From the NCBI GenBank assembly GCA_902809985.1, contig CADDXC010000001.1, positions 248,001 through 312,000 of the forward strand: a DNA stretch of 64,000 nucleotides, written 5' to 3'. The DNA comes from Clostridiaceae bacterium BL-3 (GTDB taxonomy: Bacteria > Bacillota > Clostridia > Clostridiales > Clostridiaceae). Position 1 is the stretch's first letter; each line of letters begins with the position of its first letter. The position numbers were made by a program, and so were the translations under genes. Below, piece by piece: positions 1 to 8,750 of the stretch. The notes beneath the pieces are model-generated. The model did no database searches, was not told where the DNA came from, and saw only the letters and a program-made list of their open reading frames with translations.

Positions 1-711
1 CCAGAGGATGTAAATTGGCTGACAGCAGAGGAAAAGAAATCAATTACTGAGGAATCCAAAAAAGAAATAAGTGAAAAGGACAAAGTAAGAAAATATACTT
101 TATGGCAGGCAATGGGTGATAAACAGGTTATTAAAATGTGTCTTATATACTTTTTGTGGATTACTGGTTTCTGGGGATTTGGATTCTGGCTTCCTACAGT
201 ATTAAAGTCAGTATCAGGTTTGAGCAATTCAAGTGTGAGTTTTTTGATTATTATTCCTATGACCATAGCTCTGATTGGTTTCATAGTCAATGGGAATTCC
301 TCCTCTAAGACTGGAGAAAAGAGATGGCATGTGGCAATTCCCATGTTTATAGGAGCTGCTGGAATGGGCCTGGGAATAATGATAACCAACCCTGTTTTGA
401 GTTTTATACTTACTTGTGTCACTGCTATTGGCGTATATGTTGGTATGGGAGTTTGGTGGACTTATCCTACATCCTTTTTATCTGGACCGGCAGCAGCTGG
501 AGCTACGAGTTTAATTAACTCAGTGGGAAATTTAGGCGGTTGGTTTGGACCTTATTTGGTAGGATTTATAAAAACTCGTACAGGTTCTTATAATGGTGCT
601 TATATGTACTTGACAGTTTCACTACTTCTTGCTGGTATATTTATACTGACTCTTCACAAAGTATCAGCTGATGAAACTGTGCCAAAAGATAGTATACCTA
701 CATCTAAGTAA
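1..711 (+). CDS. MFS transporter, 3' part (anion:cation symporter type)
   Basis: The reading frame is open from the first base of the window, so the N-terminal half lies outside; about 236 C-terminal residues remain. They hold a charged cytoplasmic loop (residues 1-37 of the fragment, many E and K) followed by about six hydrophobic segments, as expected for the second six-helix bundle of a major facilitator. The stretch FWGFGFWLPTVLKS at the start of the bundle resembles the ACS family (transporters of sugar acids and organic anions); this subfamily call is by resemblance only. An SDR dehydrogenase follows 62 bases later in the same direction, so it may import the substrate of the dehydrogenases and the 2-oxoacid/acetoin dehydrogenase genes downstream. 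The substrate cannot be read from the sequence. Confidence 0.8.
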   Translation, partial: PEDVNWLTAEEKKSITEESKKEISEKDKVRKYTLWQAMGDKQVIKMCLIYFLWITGFWGFGFWLPTVLKSVSGLSNSSVSFLIIIPMTIALIGFIVNGNSSSKTGEKRWHVAIPMFIGAAGMGLGIMITNPVLSFILTCVTAIGVYVGMGVWWTYPTSFLSGPAAAGATSLINSVGNLGGWFGPYLVGFIKTRTGSYNGAYMYLTVSLLLAGIFILTLHKVSADETVPKDSIPTSK

Positions 712-773
712 TCTGTTGCTATAGTATTTTCTCAATAAACTAGTTTTTGAATTTAATAAGGAAGGTGTTTGAT

Positions 774-1523
774 TTGAATTTTGAGAATAAAGTTGTAGTT
801 GTCACAGGAGGAAGTCAGGGAATAGGTAAAGCTATATGTAAAGGTTTTGCAGGTAAAGGTGCAAAGGTTTCAATCCTTGATATTAAAGAGGAAGAAACCC
901 AAAAAGTTGTAGATGAAATAAAAAAGGATGGGGGAACTGCTAAATTTTATAAAACAAATGTAATGGACAGTTCTTCTGTTAAAGAGACCTTTGGCAAAAT
1001 ATTAAAGGAATTTGAGTATATAGACATACTTGTCAATAATGCAGGTATTGTCAATACAAAACCCTATGAAGATGTGACAGAATCCGAATATGACCTGGTT
1101 ATGGGTGTAAACTTGAAAAGCGTCTTTAATACTACAAAGATAGTTTTCCCATTAATGAAGAAAAGGAGAAGCGGTAAAATTGTAAATATTGCTTCTGTAG
1201 CAGGTAAACGTGGCGGTGGGATTTTAGGAAATACGATATATGCGGCATCAAAGGCTGGAGTAATTGGACTTACAAAAGGGCTGGCAAGAGAAGGAGGTCC
1301 CTATGGTATAAATGTAAATGCTGTATGTCCGGGACCTACAGAGACACCTATGCTAAAAGAATTTAAGGGAGAAAGACGAAATAATTTTTTAAATACAATA
1401 CCTCTCAGAAAATTTGGAAAACCAGAAGGTGTTGCGAATATGGTGATGTTTTTGGCATCTGATCTGGCGGAATTTATTACTGGAGAGATTTCAGATGTAG
1501 ATGAAGGCATAATGATGGATTAG
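774..1523 (+). CDS. short-chain dehydrogenase/reductase (SDR)
   Basis: Classical SDR of 249 residues. The N-terminal dinucleotide-binding motif TGGSQGIGK, the NNAG motif, the catalytic Ser in NIASVAG and the YxxxK pair in YAASKAG are all present, followed by the PGPTETP loop. An acidic residue after beta-2 (ILDIKEEE) suggests NAD(H) preference. I chose the TTG at 774 because GGAAGGTG lies six bases upstream and the protein then starts MNFENKVVVVTGG; an upstream in-frame TTG at 747 has no ribosome site. It sits between an MFS transporter and a zinc dehydrogenase. Candidates are an acetoin/butanediol-type, sugar-alcohol or 3-oxoacyl reductase; nothing here decides among them. Confidence 0.85.
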   Translation: MNFENKVVVVTGGSQGIGKAICKGFAGKGAKVSILDIKEEETQKVVDEIKKDGGTAKFYKTNVMDSSSVKETFGKILKEFEYIDILVNNAGIVNTKPYEDVTESEYDLVMGVNLKSVFNTTKIVFPLMKKRRSGKIVNIASVAGKRGGGILGNTIYAASKAGVIGLTKGLAREGGPYGINVNAVCPGPTETPMLKEFKGERRNNFLNTIPLRKFGKPEGVANMVMFLASDLAEFITGEISDVDEGIMMD

Positions 1524-1628
1524 CAAAGTTTGTGGTGAACAGGCATTAGAGTTATATATACTTTAAATGCCTGTGATGTTCTGTTGTTGATTGAGAGTGA
1601 CTATATTAAAAAAGGGGGAGCGAAGACT

Positions 1629-2660
1629 GTGAAAGCATTGATGAAAATGTTACCGGCTTCGGGGTTGGAATTGAGAGAAGTGGAAAAGCCTGTACCTGCC
1701 AGAGATGAAGTTTTAATAAAGGTTAAAGCAGCGGCACTTTGCGGTACGGATTTACACATCATAGACTGGAATATGTGGGCTCAGAATTCAGGGATCAAAT
1801 TGCCGTTAATTGCCGGACATGAATGCTGTGGTGAAGTAGTAGAAGTGGGAAAAGAAGTTACTGGTCTTGAAATTAATGATCATGTTTCCGTTGAAACCCA
1901 TATTCCCTGTGGAAAATGCCTGCAGTGTAAAATTGGTGAGCAGCATATATGTAATGATCTTAAAATGTTTGGTATCAATACCAATGGATGTTTTGCAGAA
2001 TATGCGGTTGTTCCAGCAGTTTGTGCAGTGAAGATTTCCAAAAAGATTTCTTTTGAATTTGGGTCGGTTTTTGAACCTCTTGGAACTTCTTTCAGAGCTG
2101 TTCAAAAGTGTGAAGTAGCTGGTAAGAACGTAGCTGTCATAGGATGTGGATCCATAGGGCTGTTTGCGGTTGCCTCAGCTTTATATATGGGAGCTTCCCA
2201 GGTGATTTCACTGGATATCAGTTCTCCAAGACTTGAAATCGCTAAAAAAATTGGAGCTACTACAATAATCAATTCAGCTGAAGAAGATACCGTAAACAAA
2301 ATTAAAAGCAGTACCAATGGTTATGGAGTAGATGCTATTATTGAATGTTCAGGGAATGTTGGAGCAATAGAGCAGGGATTCAAATTCCTCAGAAAGGGAG
2401 GCAAATATGCACTTATTGGACTTCCAGGAAAAAATATAAGCCTTGATCTTGGCAGCGAAGTGATTTTTAAAGGAGCATCAATATTTGGCATTCATGGAAG
2501 GAAAATGTTCTCTACATGGTATGCACTTGAGAATGCCCTGGCTTCAGGAAGGCTCAATATATCACCTGTGATAACTCATAAAATGGCTCTTGAAGATTTT
2601 GAAAATGGTATTGAACTTGCAAAAAAAGGCATAGCGAGTAAAGTGGTATTTATTCCTTAG
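1629..2660 (+). CDS. zinc-dependent alcohol dehydrogenase (threonine/butanediol dehydrogenase type)
   Basis: Medium-chain zinc dehydrogenase of 343 residues. The catalytic zinc ligands are seen in ALCGTDLHI and GHECCGEV, and structural zinc cysteines in PCGKCLQCKIGEQHIC. A Rossmann motif (GCGSIGLFAV) follows in the middle. Overall it resembles L-threonine 3-dehydrogenase, but butanediol and sorbitol dehydrogenases share these motifs. The start is GTG 1629, preceded by GGGGGAG. It is followed after 26 bases by lipoyl synthase and then E2/E3 genes, so it probably belongs to the same operon. If the complex is acetoin dehydrogenase, a butanediol dehydrogenase role would fit best; this is inference. 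Confidence 0.85.
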   Translation: MKALMKMLPASGLELREVEKPVPARDEVLIKVKAAALCGTDLHIIDWNMWAQNSGIKLPLIAGHECCGEVVEVGKEVTGLEINDHVSVETHIPCGKCLQCKIGEQHICNDLKMFGINTNGCFAEYAVVPAVCAVKISKKISFEFGSVFEPLGTSFRAVQKCEVAGKNVAVIGCGSIGLFAVASALYMGASQVISLDISSPRLEIAKKIGATTIINSAEEDTVNKIKSSTNGYGVDAIIECSGNVGAIEQGFKFLRKGGKYALIGLPGKNISLDLGSEVIFKGASIFGIHGRKMFSTWYALENALASGRLNISPVITHKMALEDFENGIELAKKGIASKVVFIP

Positions 2661-2686
2661 TATGCAGACGAGTCGTATAGAAAGAA

Positions 2687-3583
2687 GTGATTATTTTGGG
2701 TACAAGGCCGCAATGGCTGAAAATGAAAGCACCTGATGCAGTTGTATTAGATAAAATGGAAAATATGTTAAAAGAACTTTCGCTTCATACGGTCTGTGAA
2801 AGTGCAAATTGCCCTAATATAGGACAATGTTTCAAACATGCTACAGCTACTTTTATGGCTATGGGTGATGTCTGCACAAGAAATTGTAGATTTTGTGCTG
2901 TAGCTAAGGGAAAGCCGTTACCTTTGGATAATGAGGAGCCGGAGAGAATAGCAGCTGCAAGTAAAAAATTAGACCTTAGACATATAGTTGTGACTTCTGT
3001 TACCAGGGATGATTTAAAAGATGGTGGAGCAGGGCATTTTGCTAAGATCACAAGAGAAATTAGAAGAGAAAATCCAGAGTCGACTGTTGAGCTTTTAATA
3101 CCGGATTTGGAGGGAAATTGGAGTGCCTTAAAAAAAATAATTGAAGCAAAGCCGGATATTATCAACCATAATATTGAAACAGTAGAATCTTTATATAAGA
3201 AAGTCAGGCCCATGGCAATTTATAATAGATCTATTGAACTTTTAAAACAGGTGAAAATTTTAGATAAAAATATATACACCAAAAGCGGCATAATGGTTGG
3301 GCTGGGAGAAACCAAAGTTCAGGTAATCAAAGTGATGGATGATTTATTAAAGGCAAAATGCGATATATTCACTATAGGTCAGTATCTTAGACCATCTAAG
3401 AACCATCTGCCTGTTTTTGAATATGTTGCTCCTGAGCAGTTTGAGGAATATAAGAAGATAGCACTTGAAAAAGGATTTAAATTTGTTGCATCTGGACCTT
3501 ATGTTAGAAGTTCTTATAAAGCCTTTGAAGGTATGAAAGCTTTAAAGATGGATAATAAATGTTACAGTTCTAATTTTAGTTGA
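2687..3583 (+). CDS. lipA: lipoyl synthase
   Basis: Radical SAM enzyme that inserts two sulfurs into protein-bound octanoyl groups to make lipoyl cofactor. It has the N-terminal auxiliary-cluster cysteines (CESANCPNIGQC), the radical SAM motif CTRNCRFC and the C-terminal RSSYKA motif that binds the auxiliary cluster; 298 residues is the usual length. The gene lies directly upstream of two proteins that carry lipoyl domains, so it supplies their cofactor. GTG 2687 is taken as start, but an in-frame TTG at 2696 is nearly as good. No lipB, lplA or lipM ligase is seen in the window. Confidence 0.95.
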   Translation: MIILGTRPQWLKMKAPDAVVLDKMENMLKELSLHTVCESANCPNIGQCFKHATATFMAMGDVCTRNCRFCAVAKGKPLPLDNEEPERIAAASKKLDLRHIVVTSVTRDDLKDGGAGHFAKITREIRRENPESTVELLIPDLEGNWSALKKIIEAKPDIINHNIETVESLYKKVRPMAIYNRSIELLKQVKILDKNIYTKSGIMVGLGETKVQVIKVMDDLLKAKCDIFTIGQYLRPSKNHLPVFEYVAPEQFEEYKKIALEKGFKFVASGPYVRSSYKAFEGMKALKMDNKCYSSNFS

Positions 3584-3622
3584 AAAAGACAATATGCTAT
3601 TTAGATGTTAGGAGGGTTTTTA

Positions 3623-4975
3623 ATGAGTTGTATTGAAGTGATGCCTAAACTTGGATTGACCATGACAGAGGGGACCCTGGTAGACTGGCATAAAAGTGAA
3701 GGGGAGAAAGTTGAAAAGGGAGAAGTTCTGTTTGAAGTTGAGACGGATAAGCTTACGAATGAGATAGAGGCAAAGGAAAGCGGAGTACTTAGGAAAATAC
3801 TGGTAGAAGAAGGGGAGACAGTTAAATGTCTGGTGCCTGTGGGTATTATTGCAGGTGAAAATGAGGACATATCGGAGCTTTTGAAGCAAGCAGGGGCCAA
3901 AGACCTCAAAAATGAGAAGGAAGAGGTAAAAGAGCAGCCTGAAGAAAAGATAGAAGTTAAAACCATTGAAACACCAAAGGCAGGAGGCAGGGTTAAAATA
4001 TCGCCCATTGCAAAAAGAATTGCCCTGGAAAATGGCGTGAATTATGAACTCATAAAAGGTACTGGACCCATGGGAAGAATAGTTAGAAAAGATGTGGAAG
4101 GATACATTGAAGACAACAGGGTCAAGGTATCTCCTGCTGCAGCCAAGCTTGCCGAAGAGCTGGGTGTAGATCTCAGGTCGATAAAAAAAGACAGCAGGAT
4201 AATGAAAAAAGATGTACTTGAAGCTTCAGAGACAGCTAAAATGTCTGCGGCAGTAGCCGAAGAAAAAGTAGAGGAAAAACCTGCAGTAAAAGAAGCACAC
4301 CGTGGTGAAAAAGCTGTTAAGATGTCGGGAATGAGGAAAGTCATTGCAAAGAGGATGAGTGAAAGCGTCAGCGTGTCACCTACCGTAACCTACAATATGA
4401 CCATGGATACTTCAGAGCTGAAGAGATTGAAAGACAGCCTTAAAGACGTCTTCAAGGTGACCTATACGGATCTGCTCATAAAGATAGTCTCACAGGTGCT
4501 TAAAGAATTTCCACTGGCAAACTGTTCTGTAAATGGAGATACATTTATTTTGAAGGATTATGTGAATATGGGGGTTGCCGTTGCCCTGGATGACGGGCTT
4601 CTTGTTCCAGTGATAAAGGACTGTGACATAAAGGGGCTCAAGCAGATTACAGCCGAATTCAAGGATCTTGTAAAGAGAGCAAAGGAAAACAAACTGGGAC
4701 CTGATGATCTGACAGGAGGTACATTTACCATAACGAATCTTGGAATGTTCGGCATAGATACATTCTCGCCTATTATAAACCAGCCCGAGGTAGCCATACT
4801 TGGAGTAAACAAGATTGCTGAAACACCGGTGGTGGAAAAGTGCCAGATAGTTGTAAAGCCGCTTATGAGTATGTCACTTACAGCGGATCACAGGGCCATA
4901 GACGGAGCCTATGCAGCTCGAATTTTGCAGAGAATAAAGCAGTATGTGGAAAAACCGGGACTGCTTATACTTTAG
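3623..4975 (+). CDS. dihydrolipoamide acyltransferase (E2) of acetoin or 2-oxoacid dehydrogenase complex
   Basis: E2 core subunit of 450 residues. Order of domains: lipoyl domain (about 1-78, lipoylated Lys in VETDKLTNEI), a first peripheral-subunit-binding domain (about 115-155, ISPIAKRIALENGVNYE), a second one (about 165-200, VSPAAAKLAEELGVD), and the catalytic acyltransferase domain ending in the active-site motif TADHRAIDG. Two binding domains in one E2 are less common than one. ATG 3623 follows GGAGGG; an in-frame ATG at 3605 lies upstream of that site and is rejected. The E3 gene follows 20 bases later. No E1 alpha/beta genes are visible; they would be upstream of the window or elsewhere. 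AcoC of acetoin dehydrogenase is the likeliest identity, but a branched-chain or pyruvate E2 is possible. Confidence 0.88.
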   Translation: MSCIEVMPKLGLTMTEGTLVDWHKSEGEKVEKGEVLFEVETDKLTNEIEAKESGVLRKILVEEGETVKCLVPVGIIAGENEDISELLKQAGAKDLKNEKEEVKEQPEEKIEVKTIETPKAGGRVKISPIAKRIALENGVNYELIKGTGPMGRIVRKDVEGYIEDNRVKVSPAAAKLAEELGVDLRSIKKDSRIMKKDVLEASETAKMSAAVAEEKVEEKPAVKEAHRGEKAVKMSGMRKVIAKRMSESVSVSPTVTYNMTMDTSELKRLKDSLKDVFKVTYTDLLIKIVSQVLKEFPLANCSVNGDTFILKDYVNMGVAVALDDGLLVPVIKDCDIKGLKQITAEFKDLVKRAKENKLGPDDLTGGTFTITNLGMFGIDTFSPIINQPEVAILGVNKIAETPVVEKCQIVVKPLMSMSLTADHRAIDGAYAARILQRIKQYVEKPGLLIL

Positions 4976-4995
4976 AACATGGGAGGTTTTTAAAA

Positions 4996-6726
4996 ATGAG
5001 TTGTTTGGAGATAATGCCCAAGCTGGGCCTTACAATGACAGAAGGAATGCTGGCAAAGTGGCATAAAAATGAGGGAGAGAAAGTTGAAAAGGGAGAAATT
5101 CTATTTGAAGTTGAAACGGATAAGCTTACGAACGAGATAGAGGCAAAAGAAAGCGGGGTACTTAGAAAAATACTGGTAGAAGAGGGAGAGACGGTTAAAT
5201 GCCTGACACCCGTTGCTGTAATAGCCGGTGAGAATGAAGATATTTCAGAGCTTTTGAAAGAGGCGGGAGCAGAGGGAAAAGATGAGGTAGAAGAAGCAGG
5301 AGAGCCGGAAGTCCGGGGCGATAAACGTGAGGCAGGCTCTAGAAATGTAGTTGTTATAGGTGGAGGCCCGGGAGGTTATATAGCTGCTATCCGTGCTGCA
5401 CAGCTGGGGAATAAAGTAACCCTTGTTGAAAATGCAGAACTTGGCGGAACCTGCCTCAATGTAGGATGTATACCTACAAAGACACTGCTCCATTCTGCAG
5501 AACTGTTCAGTGAAATCAAAGACAGCAGAAATCTGGGAATTGATGTGGGCGAAGTGAGCATAAACTGGAAAAACCTTCAGAAGAGAAGAAAGAGAATAAT
5601 AAAGAAACTTGTATCAGGAGTAAAAGGACTGCTTTCATATAACAAGGTAAATGTGATCAAGGGGTTTGCCAAAATGGAAACTAAAAATTCCATTGTAGTA
5701 ACCAGAGAAAATGGAGAAGCTGAAAAAATAAGTTTTGACGATGTCATAATTTCCACAGGTTCTCTTCCCTTTGCACCTCTTATACCCGGAATAGGCCTTG
5801 AAGGTGTAGTGGACAGCACCGGTGCACTGGATTTTGAATCTCTTCCGGAGACAATAGTGATTATAGGCGGCGGAGTAATAGGCATAGAATTTGCAAGCCT
5901 TTTCAGCTTACTTGGAAAGAAAGTGACCATTCTGGAAATGCTGCCGTTTATTTTACCGCCTATAGACAGGCAGATTTCAAATCTAATTGCCGATAAGCTG
6001 TCAAAAAGAGGAGTTACACTGAATACCGGATGCAAGGTAACTAAAATAGAAAAGGTAGAAAATGGACTGAAGGTTGATTTTACTAAAGGAGATGGCGTTT
6101 CAAGCGTGGAGGCCGAGAAAGTATTGGTAGCCATAGGAAGGCGTGCAAATACAGAGGGGCTTGATTTAGATAAAATTGGAGTAAAGGTGGAAAAGGGAAA
6201 TGTATGTGTGGATGATCATATGAGAACTAATATAGAAAATATATATGCCATAGGGGACTGTACAGGGAAAATAATGCTCGCCCATGTTGCTTCCGAACAG
6301 GGTGTGGTGGCTGCAGAAAATATATCGGGTCAGAATGCAAAGATGGATTACAAGACCGTGTCCTCCTGTGTATATACAAAACCTGAGATAGCTGCCGTAG
6401 GGTATACTGAAGAACAGGCCGAAGAAAAAGGAATTGGCTACAAAGTAGGTATTTTCCCCATGGGTGCCAATGGGAAAGCCATGATATCAAAGGAAACAGA
6501 CGGTATAATAAAAATACTGGCGGACAAAAAGACGGAAGAAATCCTTGGCGTTCACATCATGGCACCCAGGGCCACGGATCTCATAGGGGAAGCTGCACTT
6601 GCACTGAGGCTTGAAGCTACTGTAGACGAAATAATTACTACTGTGCACGCCCACCCGACTATAGGTGAAGCTTTCAAGGAAGCTGCACTGGCTTCCCAAA
6701 ACAGGACCCTTAATTCTGTAAATTAA
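4996..6726 (+). CDS. dihydrolipoamide dehydrogenase (E3) with N-terminal lipoyl domain
   Basis: Flavoprotein of 576 residues that reoxidises dihydrolipoyl groups with NAD+. An N-terminal lipoyl domain (about 1-78, Lys in VETDKLTNEI) is joined by a charged linker to a full E3: FAD motif GGGPGG, redox disulfide in GGTCLNVGCIPTK, NAD motif GGGVIG, FAD contact AIGDCTG, and the C-terminal His-Glu pair in HAHPTIGEAF. ATG 4996 follows GGGAGG; the frame is open further upstream inside the E2 gene, but that part is not homologous to anything expected. The DNA of its lipoyl domain is almost the same as that of the E2 gene just upstream. Lipoyl-E3 fusions are known in acetoin and pyruvate dehydrogenase systems of Gram-positives. 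Confidence 0.93.
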   Translation: MSCLEIMPKLGLTMTEGMLAKWHKNEGEKVEKGEILFEVETDKLTNEIEAKESGVLRKILVEEGETVKCLTPVAVIAGENEDISELLKEAGAEGKDEVEEAGEPEVRGDKREAGSRNVVVIGGGPGGYIAAIRAAQLGNKVTLVENAELGGTCLNVGCIPTKTLLHSAELFSEIKDSRNLGIDVGEVSINWKNLQKRRKRIIKKLVSGVKGLLSYNKVNVIKGFAKMETKNSIVVTRENGEAEKISFDDVIISTGSLPFAPLIPGIGLEGVVDSTGALDFESLPETIVIIGGGVIGIEFASLFSLLGKKVTILEMLPFILPPIDRQISNLIADKLSKRGVTLNTGCKVTKIEKVENGLKVDFTKGDGVSSVEAEKVLVAIGRRANTEGLDLDKIGVKVEKGNVCVDDHMRTNIENIYAIGDCTGKIMLAHVASEQGVVAAENISGQNAKMDYKTVSSCVYTKPEIAAVGYTEEQAEEKGIGYKVGIFPMGANGKAMISKETDGIIKILADKKTEEILGVHIMAPRATDLIGEAALALRLEATVDEIITTVHAHPTIGEAFKEAALASQNRTLNSVN

Positions 6727-6744
6727 AATCAAACTGATTTGGAA

Positions 6745-6786
6745 TAATTCTAAGCTTTAATAATTTTTTATTAAGGCTTAGAATTA
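6745..6786. terminator. hairpin after E3 gene
   Basis: An almost perfect inverted repeat (TAATTCTAAGC ... GCTTAGAATTA) with an extra TTTAATAA/TTATTAA inner stem. It lies 19 bases after the E3 stop. It lacks a long T-run, so termination strength is uncertain. Confidence 0.6.
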
Positions 6787-6805
6787 TTTATTAGAGGTGA
6801 TAAAA

Positions 6806-7375
6806 TTGAAAGTAATTTGTATTGGAGATAGCCTGACCTATGGATACGGACTTAAGAGAAATGAGGTCTGGACAAATGTTCTTGGAAGAAAGCTTGGAGT
6901 TGAAGTCATAAACAAGGGTGTATCGGGAGATACTTCAGCGGGTATGCTGTCCAGGCTGTATAACGATGTTATTCTGAGTAGGCCAACGCATGCTGTGATT
7001 ATGGGGGGAACCAATGATCTTGTCTGGAATTTGGATATAAGGCAAGTTATATCAAATCTGGCAACTATAGCTTTTCAACTTATGCGAAATTGTATAACGC
7101 CTGTATTTGGATTATCAGTGCCGATTTGCACTGAACTGGCTAGGAAAAATTGGGGCCTTATGTCTGATTTCAGTAACATAAACAAAAATTTAAAAGTATT
7201 GAATGATAAGGTGGTGAAATTTTCCCAAAATTATAGCATACAGGTAGTAGATCTTTATTCTCCTTTTGCTGGAAGCAACGGAGAGGGTCAAGAGGAGTAC
7301 TATATTGACGGGCTTCATTTAAACATTGATGGAAATGTAAAAATGGCAGATATTATTTTCAACATATTGGTTTAA
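6806..7375 (+). CDS. SGNH/GDSL-family esterase or lipase
   Basis: SGNH hydrolase of 189 residues. Block I with the nucleophile Ser is IGDSLTYGYG, the oxyanion Gly is in GVSGDT, the Asn is in GGTNDL, and the Asp-x-x-His pair is DGLHLN near the C-terminus. There is no signal peptide, so it should be cytoplasmic. TTG 6806 is preferred because the GTG at 6797 is itself part of the ribosome site AGAGGTG. It is a clear paralog of the minus-strand gene at 27066-27647. The substrate is unknown; thioesterase, arylesterase or deacetylase activities all occur in the family. Confidence 0.85.
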   Translation: MKVICIGDSLTYGYGLKRNEVWTNVLGRKLGVEVINKGVSGDTSAGMLSRLYNDVILSRPTHAVIMGGTNDLVWNLDIRQVISNLATIAFQLMRNCITPVFGLSVPICTELARKNWGLMSDFSNINKNLKVLNDKVVKFSQNYSIQVVDLYSPFAGSNGEGQEEYYIDGLHLNIDGNVKMADIIFNILV

Positions 7376-7465
7376 TTTTGTGATGGCAGTGATATCCATG
7401 GTATAAAATGAAATTTTGAAATTGCTATTGTAATATGATATCAACTGTGATATTATCAAGAACGT

Positions 7466-7823
<358 letters not shown>

Positions 7824-7831
7824 GCCGCCTG

Positions 7832-7862
7832 AAAACACTGAGCTTTATGCTTGGTGTTTTTC
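7832..7862 (+). terminator. intrinsic terminator of rnpB
   Basis: A 12-bp stem (AAAACACTGAGC with GCTTGGTGTTTT, two G-U pairs) just after helix P1, ending in a T-run. Confidence 0.75.
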
Positions 7863-7967
7863 ATTTTGTTTACAAATAGTTTATCAATGTGACATTAGAA
7901 TGTAACAAGTATAATATATACTTATAAATAAGTAGTTCTTAAGTATTGTCCTCTTTAAAAATAATTA

Positions 7968-8076
7968 TAAGTGTAAATTAGTGCCTGTGGTTGCAGGGCA
8001 CGATAAACTTAAATGCAACCGCAAATAGATCTCCTTTATTATTGTTATGTAAGCACCTGTTTTATAGGGTGCTTAT
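7968..8076 (+). ncRNA. possible small structured RNA (H-type pseudoknot plus terminator)
   Basis: The 378-base gap between rnpB and the next gene is not empty. A hairpin GTGCC (7981-7985)/GGCAC (7997-8001) has the loop segment GTGGTTGCA (7987-7995), which can pair over nine bases with TGCAACCGC (8014-8022), one pair being G-U. This makes an H-type pseudoknot. A weak outer helix (TAAGT 7968-7972 with ACTTA 8007-8011) is also possible. A terminator-like hairpin AAGCACC/GGTGCTT (8050-8075) with ATTTTG follows. I do not recognise an Rfam family. It could be a short riboswitch-like leader of the next gene or a stand-alone RNA. Confidence 0.4.
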
Positions 8077-8201
8077 TTTGCGTAGTAAAAAATGTGATAT
8101 AATATAAAAACTCAATAGAATGTCCTTCAAAATATTTGCAAAAATCGTATATAAATATAAAACATACAATGTTATTGATTTACGAAGAGAGGAAATTAGT
8201 G

Positions 8202-8588
8202 ATGGACAAAGACGAAAAAACTAAATATAGTGTATCTGAAATGATACAAAAATTGGAGAAAAATTCTGATTTATTATTTGTAGATAAAAGTGGAAATGCT
8301 TTTGGTGTAGGAGAATATGGATATTTAGAAGTATCGGATATTCAGAGAATTAATATCAATGATAAGAGCTGGAAACTTGTTAAAAAAGTAATTAGCTTCA
8401 ATGATGCACTTACTGAATTTAATGATCTCAATAGAGATATATATTGCAAATATGGTGGTTCATTAATGCATTATCATACCAATGATATTGATGAGTCACA
8501 TTATTTGGTAAACGATAAAAATGATCCTATAAGTTCAGATGAAATATTAAATGGAACTTGGTATGTAGGTTATTCAAATAGAAGGTAA
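8202..8588 (+). CDS. hypothetical protein, 128 residues
   Basis: I do not recognise this protein. ATG 8202 follows GAGAGGAAA; the frame is open 66 bases further upstream without a ribosome site. The product is soluble, rich in Asp, Asn, Lys and Tyr, has no cysteine motif except one Cys, and contains a short HYHTND segment. The gene is isolated: a terminator hairpin precedes it at 8050-8076 and a very similar one follows at 8598-8630. This gives a one-gene cassette bounded by related hairpins. The small size and composition recall phage or accessory proteins, but there is no other mobile signal. Confidence 0.55.
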   Translation: MDKDEKTKYSVSEMIQKLEKNSDLLFVDKSGNAFGVGEYGYLEVSDIQRININDKSWKLVKKVISFNDALTEFNDLNRDIYCKYGGSLMHYHTNDIDESHYLVNDKNDPISSDEILNGTWYVGYSNRR

Positions 8589-8597
8589 ATTTTATAG

Positions 8598-8630
8598 AAT
8601 AAGCATCCGTCATTTAGGGTGCTTATTTTG
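8598..8630 (+). terminator. intrinsic terminator
   Basis: An 11-bp stem (AATAAGCATCC/GGGTGCTTATT, two G-U type pairs) with TTTTG, ten bases after the stop of the preceding gene. The 3' arm AGGGTGCTTATTTTG is repeated exactly in the hairpin at 8050-8080. Confidence 0.75.
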
Positions 8631-8750
8631 TATTTTGCATAGAGAGAAGAATGAATTAAATAGAGATTGCCAGGATATTATAGTATAAGGGTTTAATTCT
8701 ACTGTATATCAAAATATTAGTAAAACTTAAGAGGAGGTGTAAAAAGTGAT

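Noticed and set aside
4840-4995. Long N-terminal extension of the E3 gene inside the E2 gene
   Set aside because: No ribosome site and no homology; GGGAGG and ATG 4996 give the expected lipoyl-domain start.
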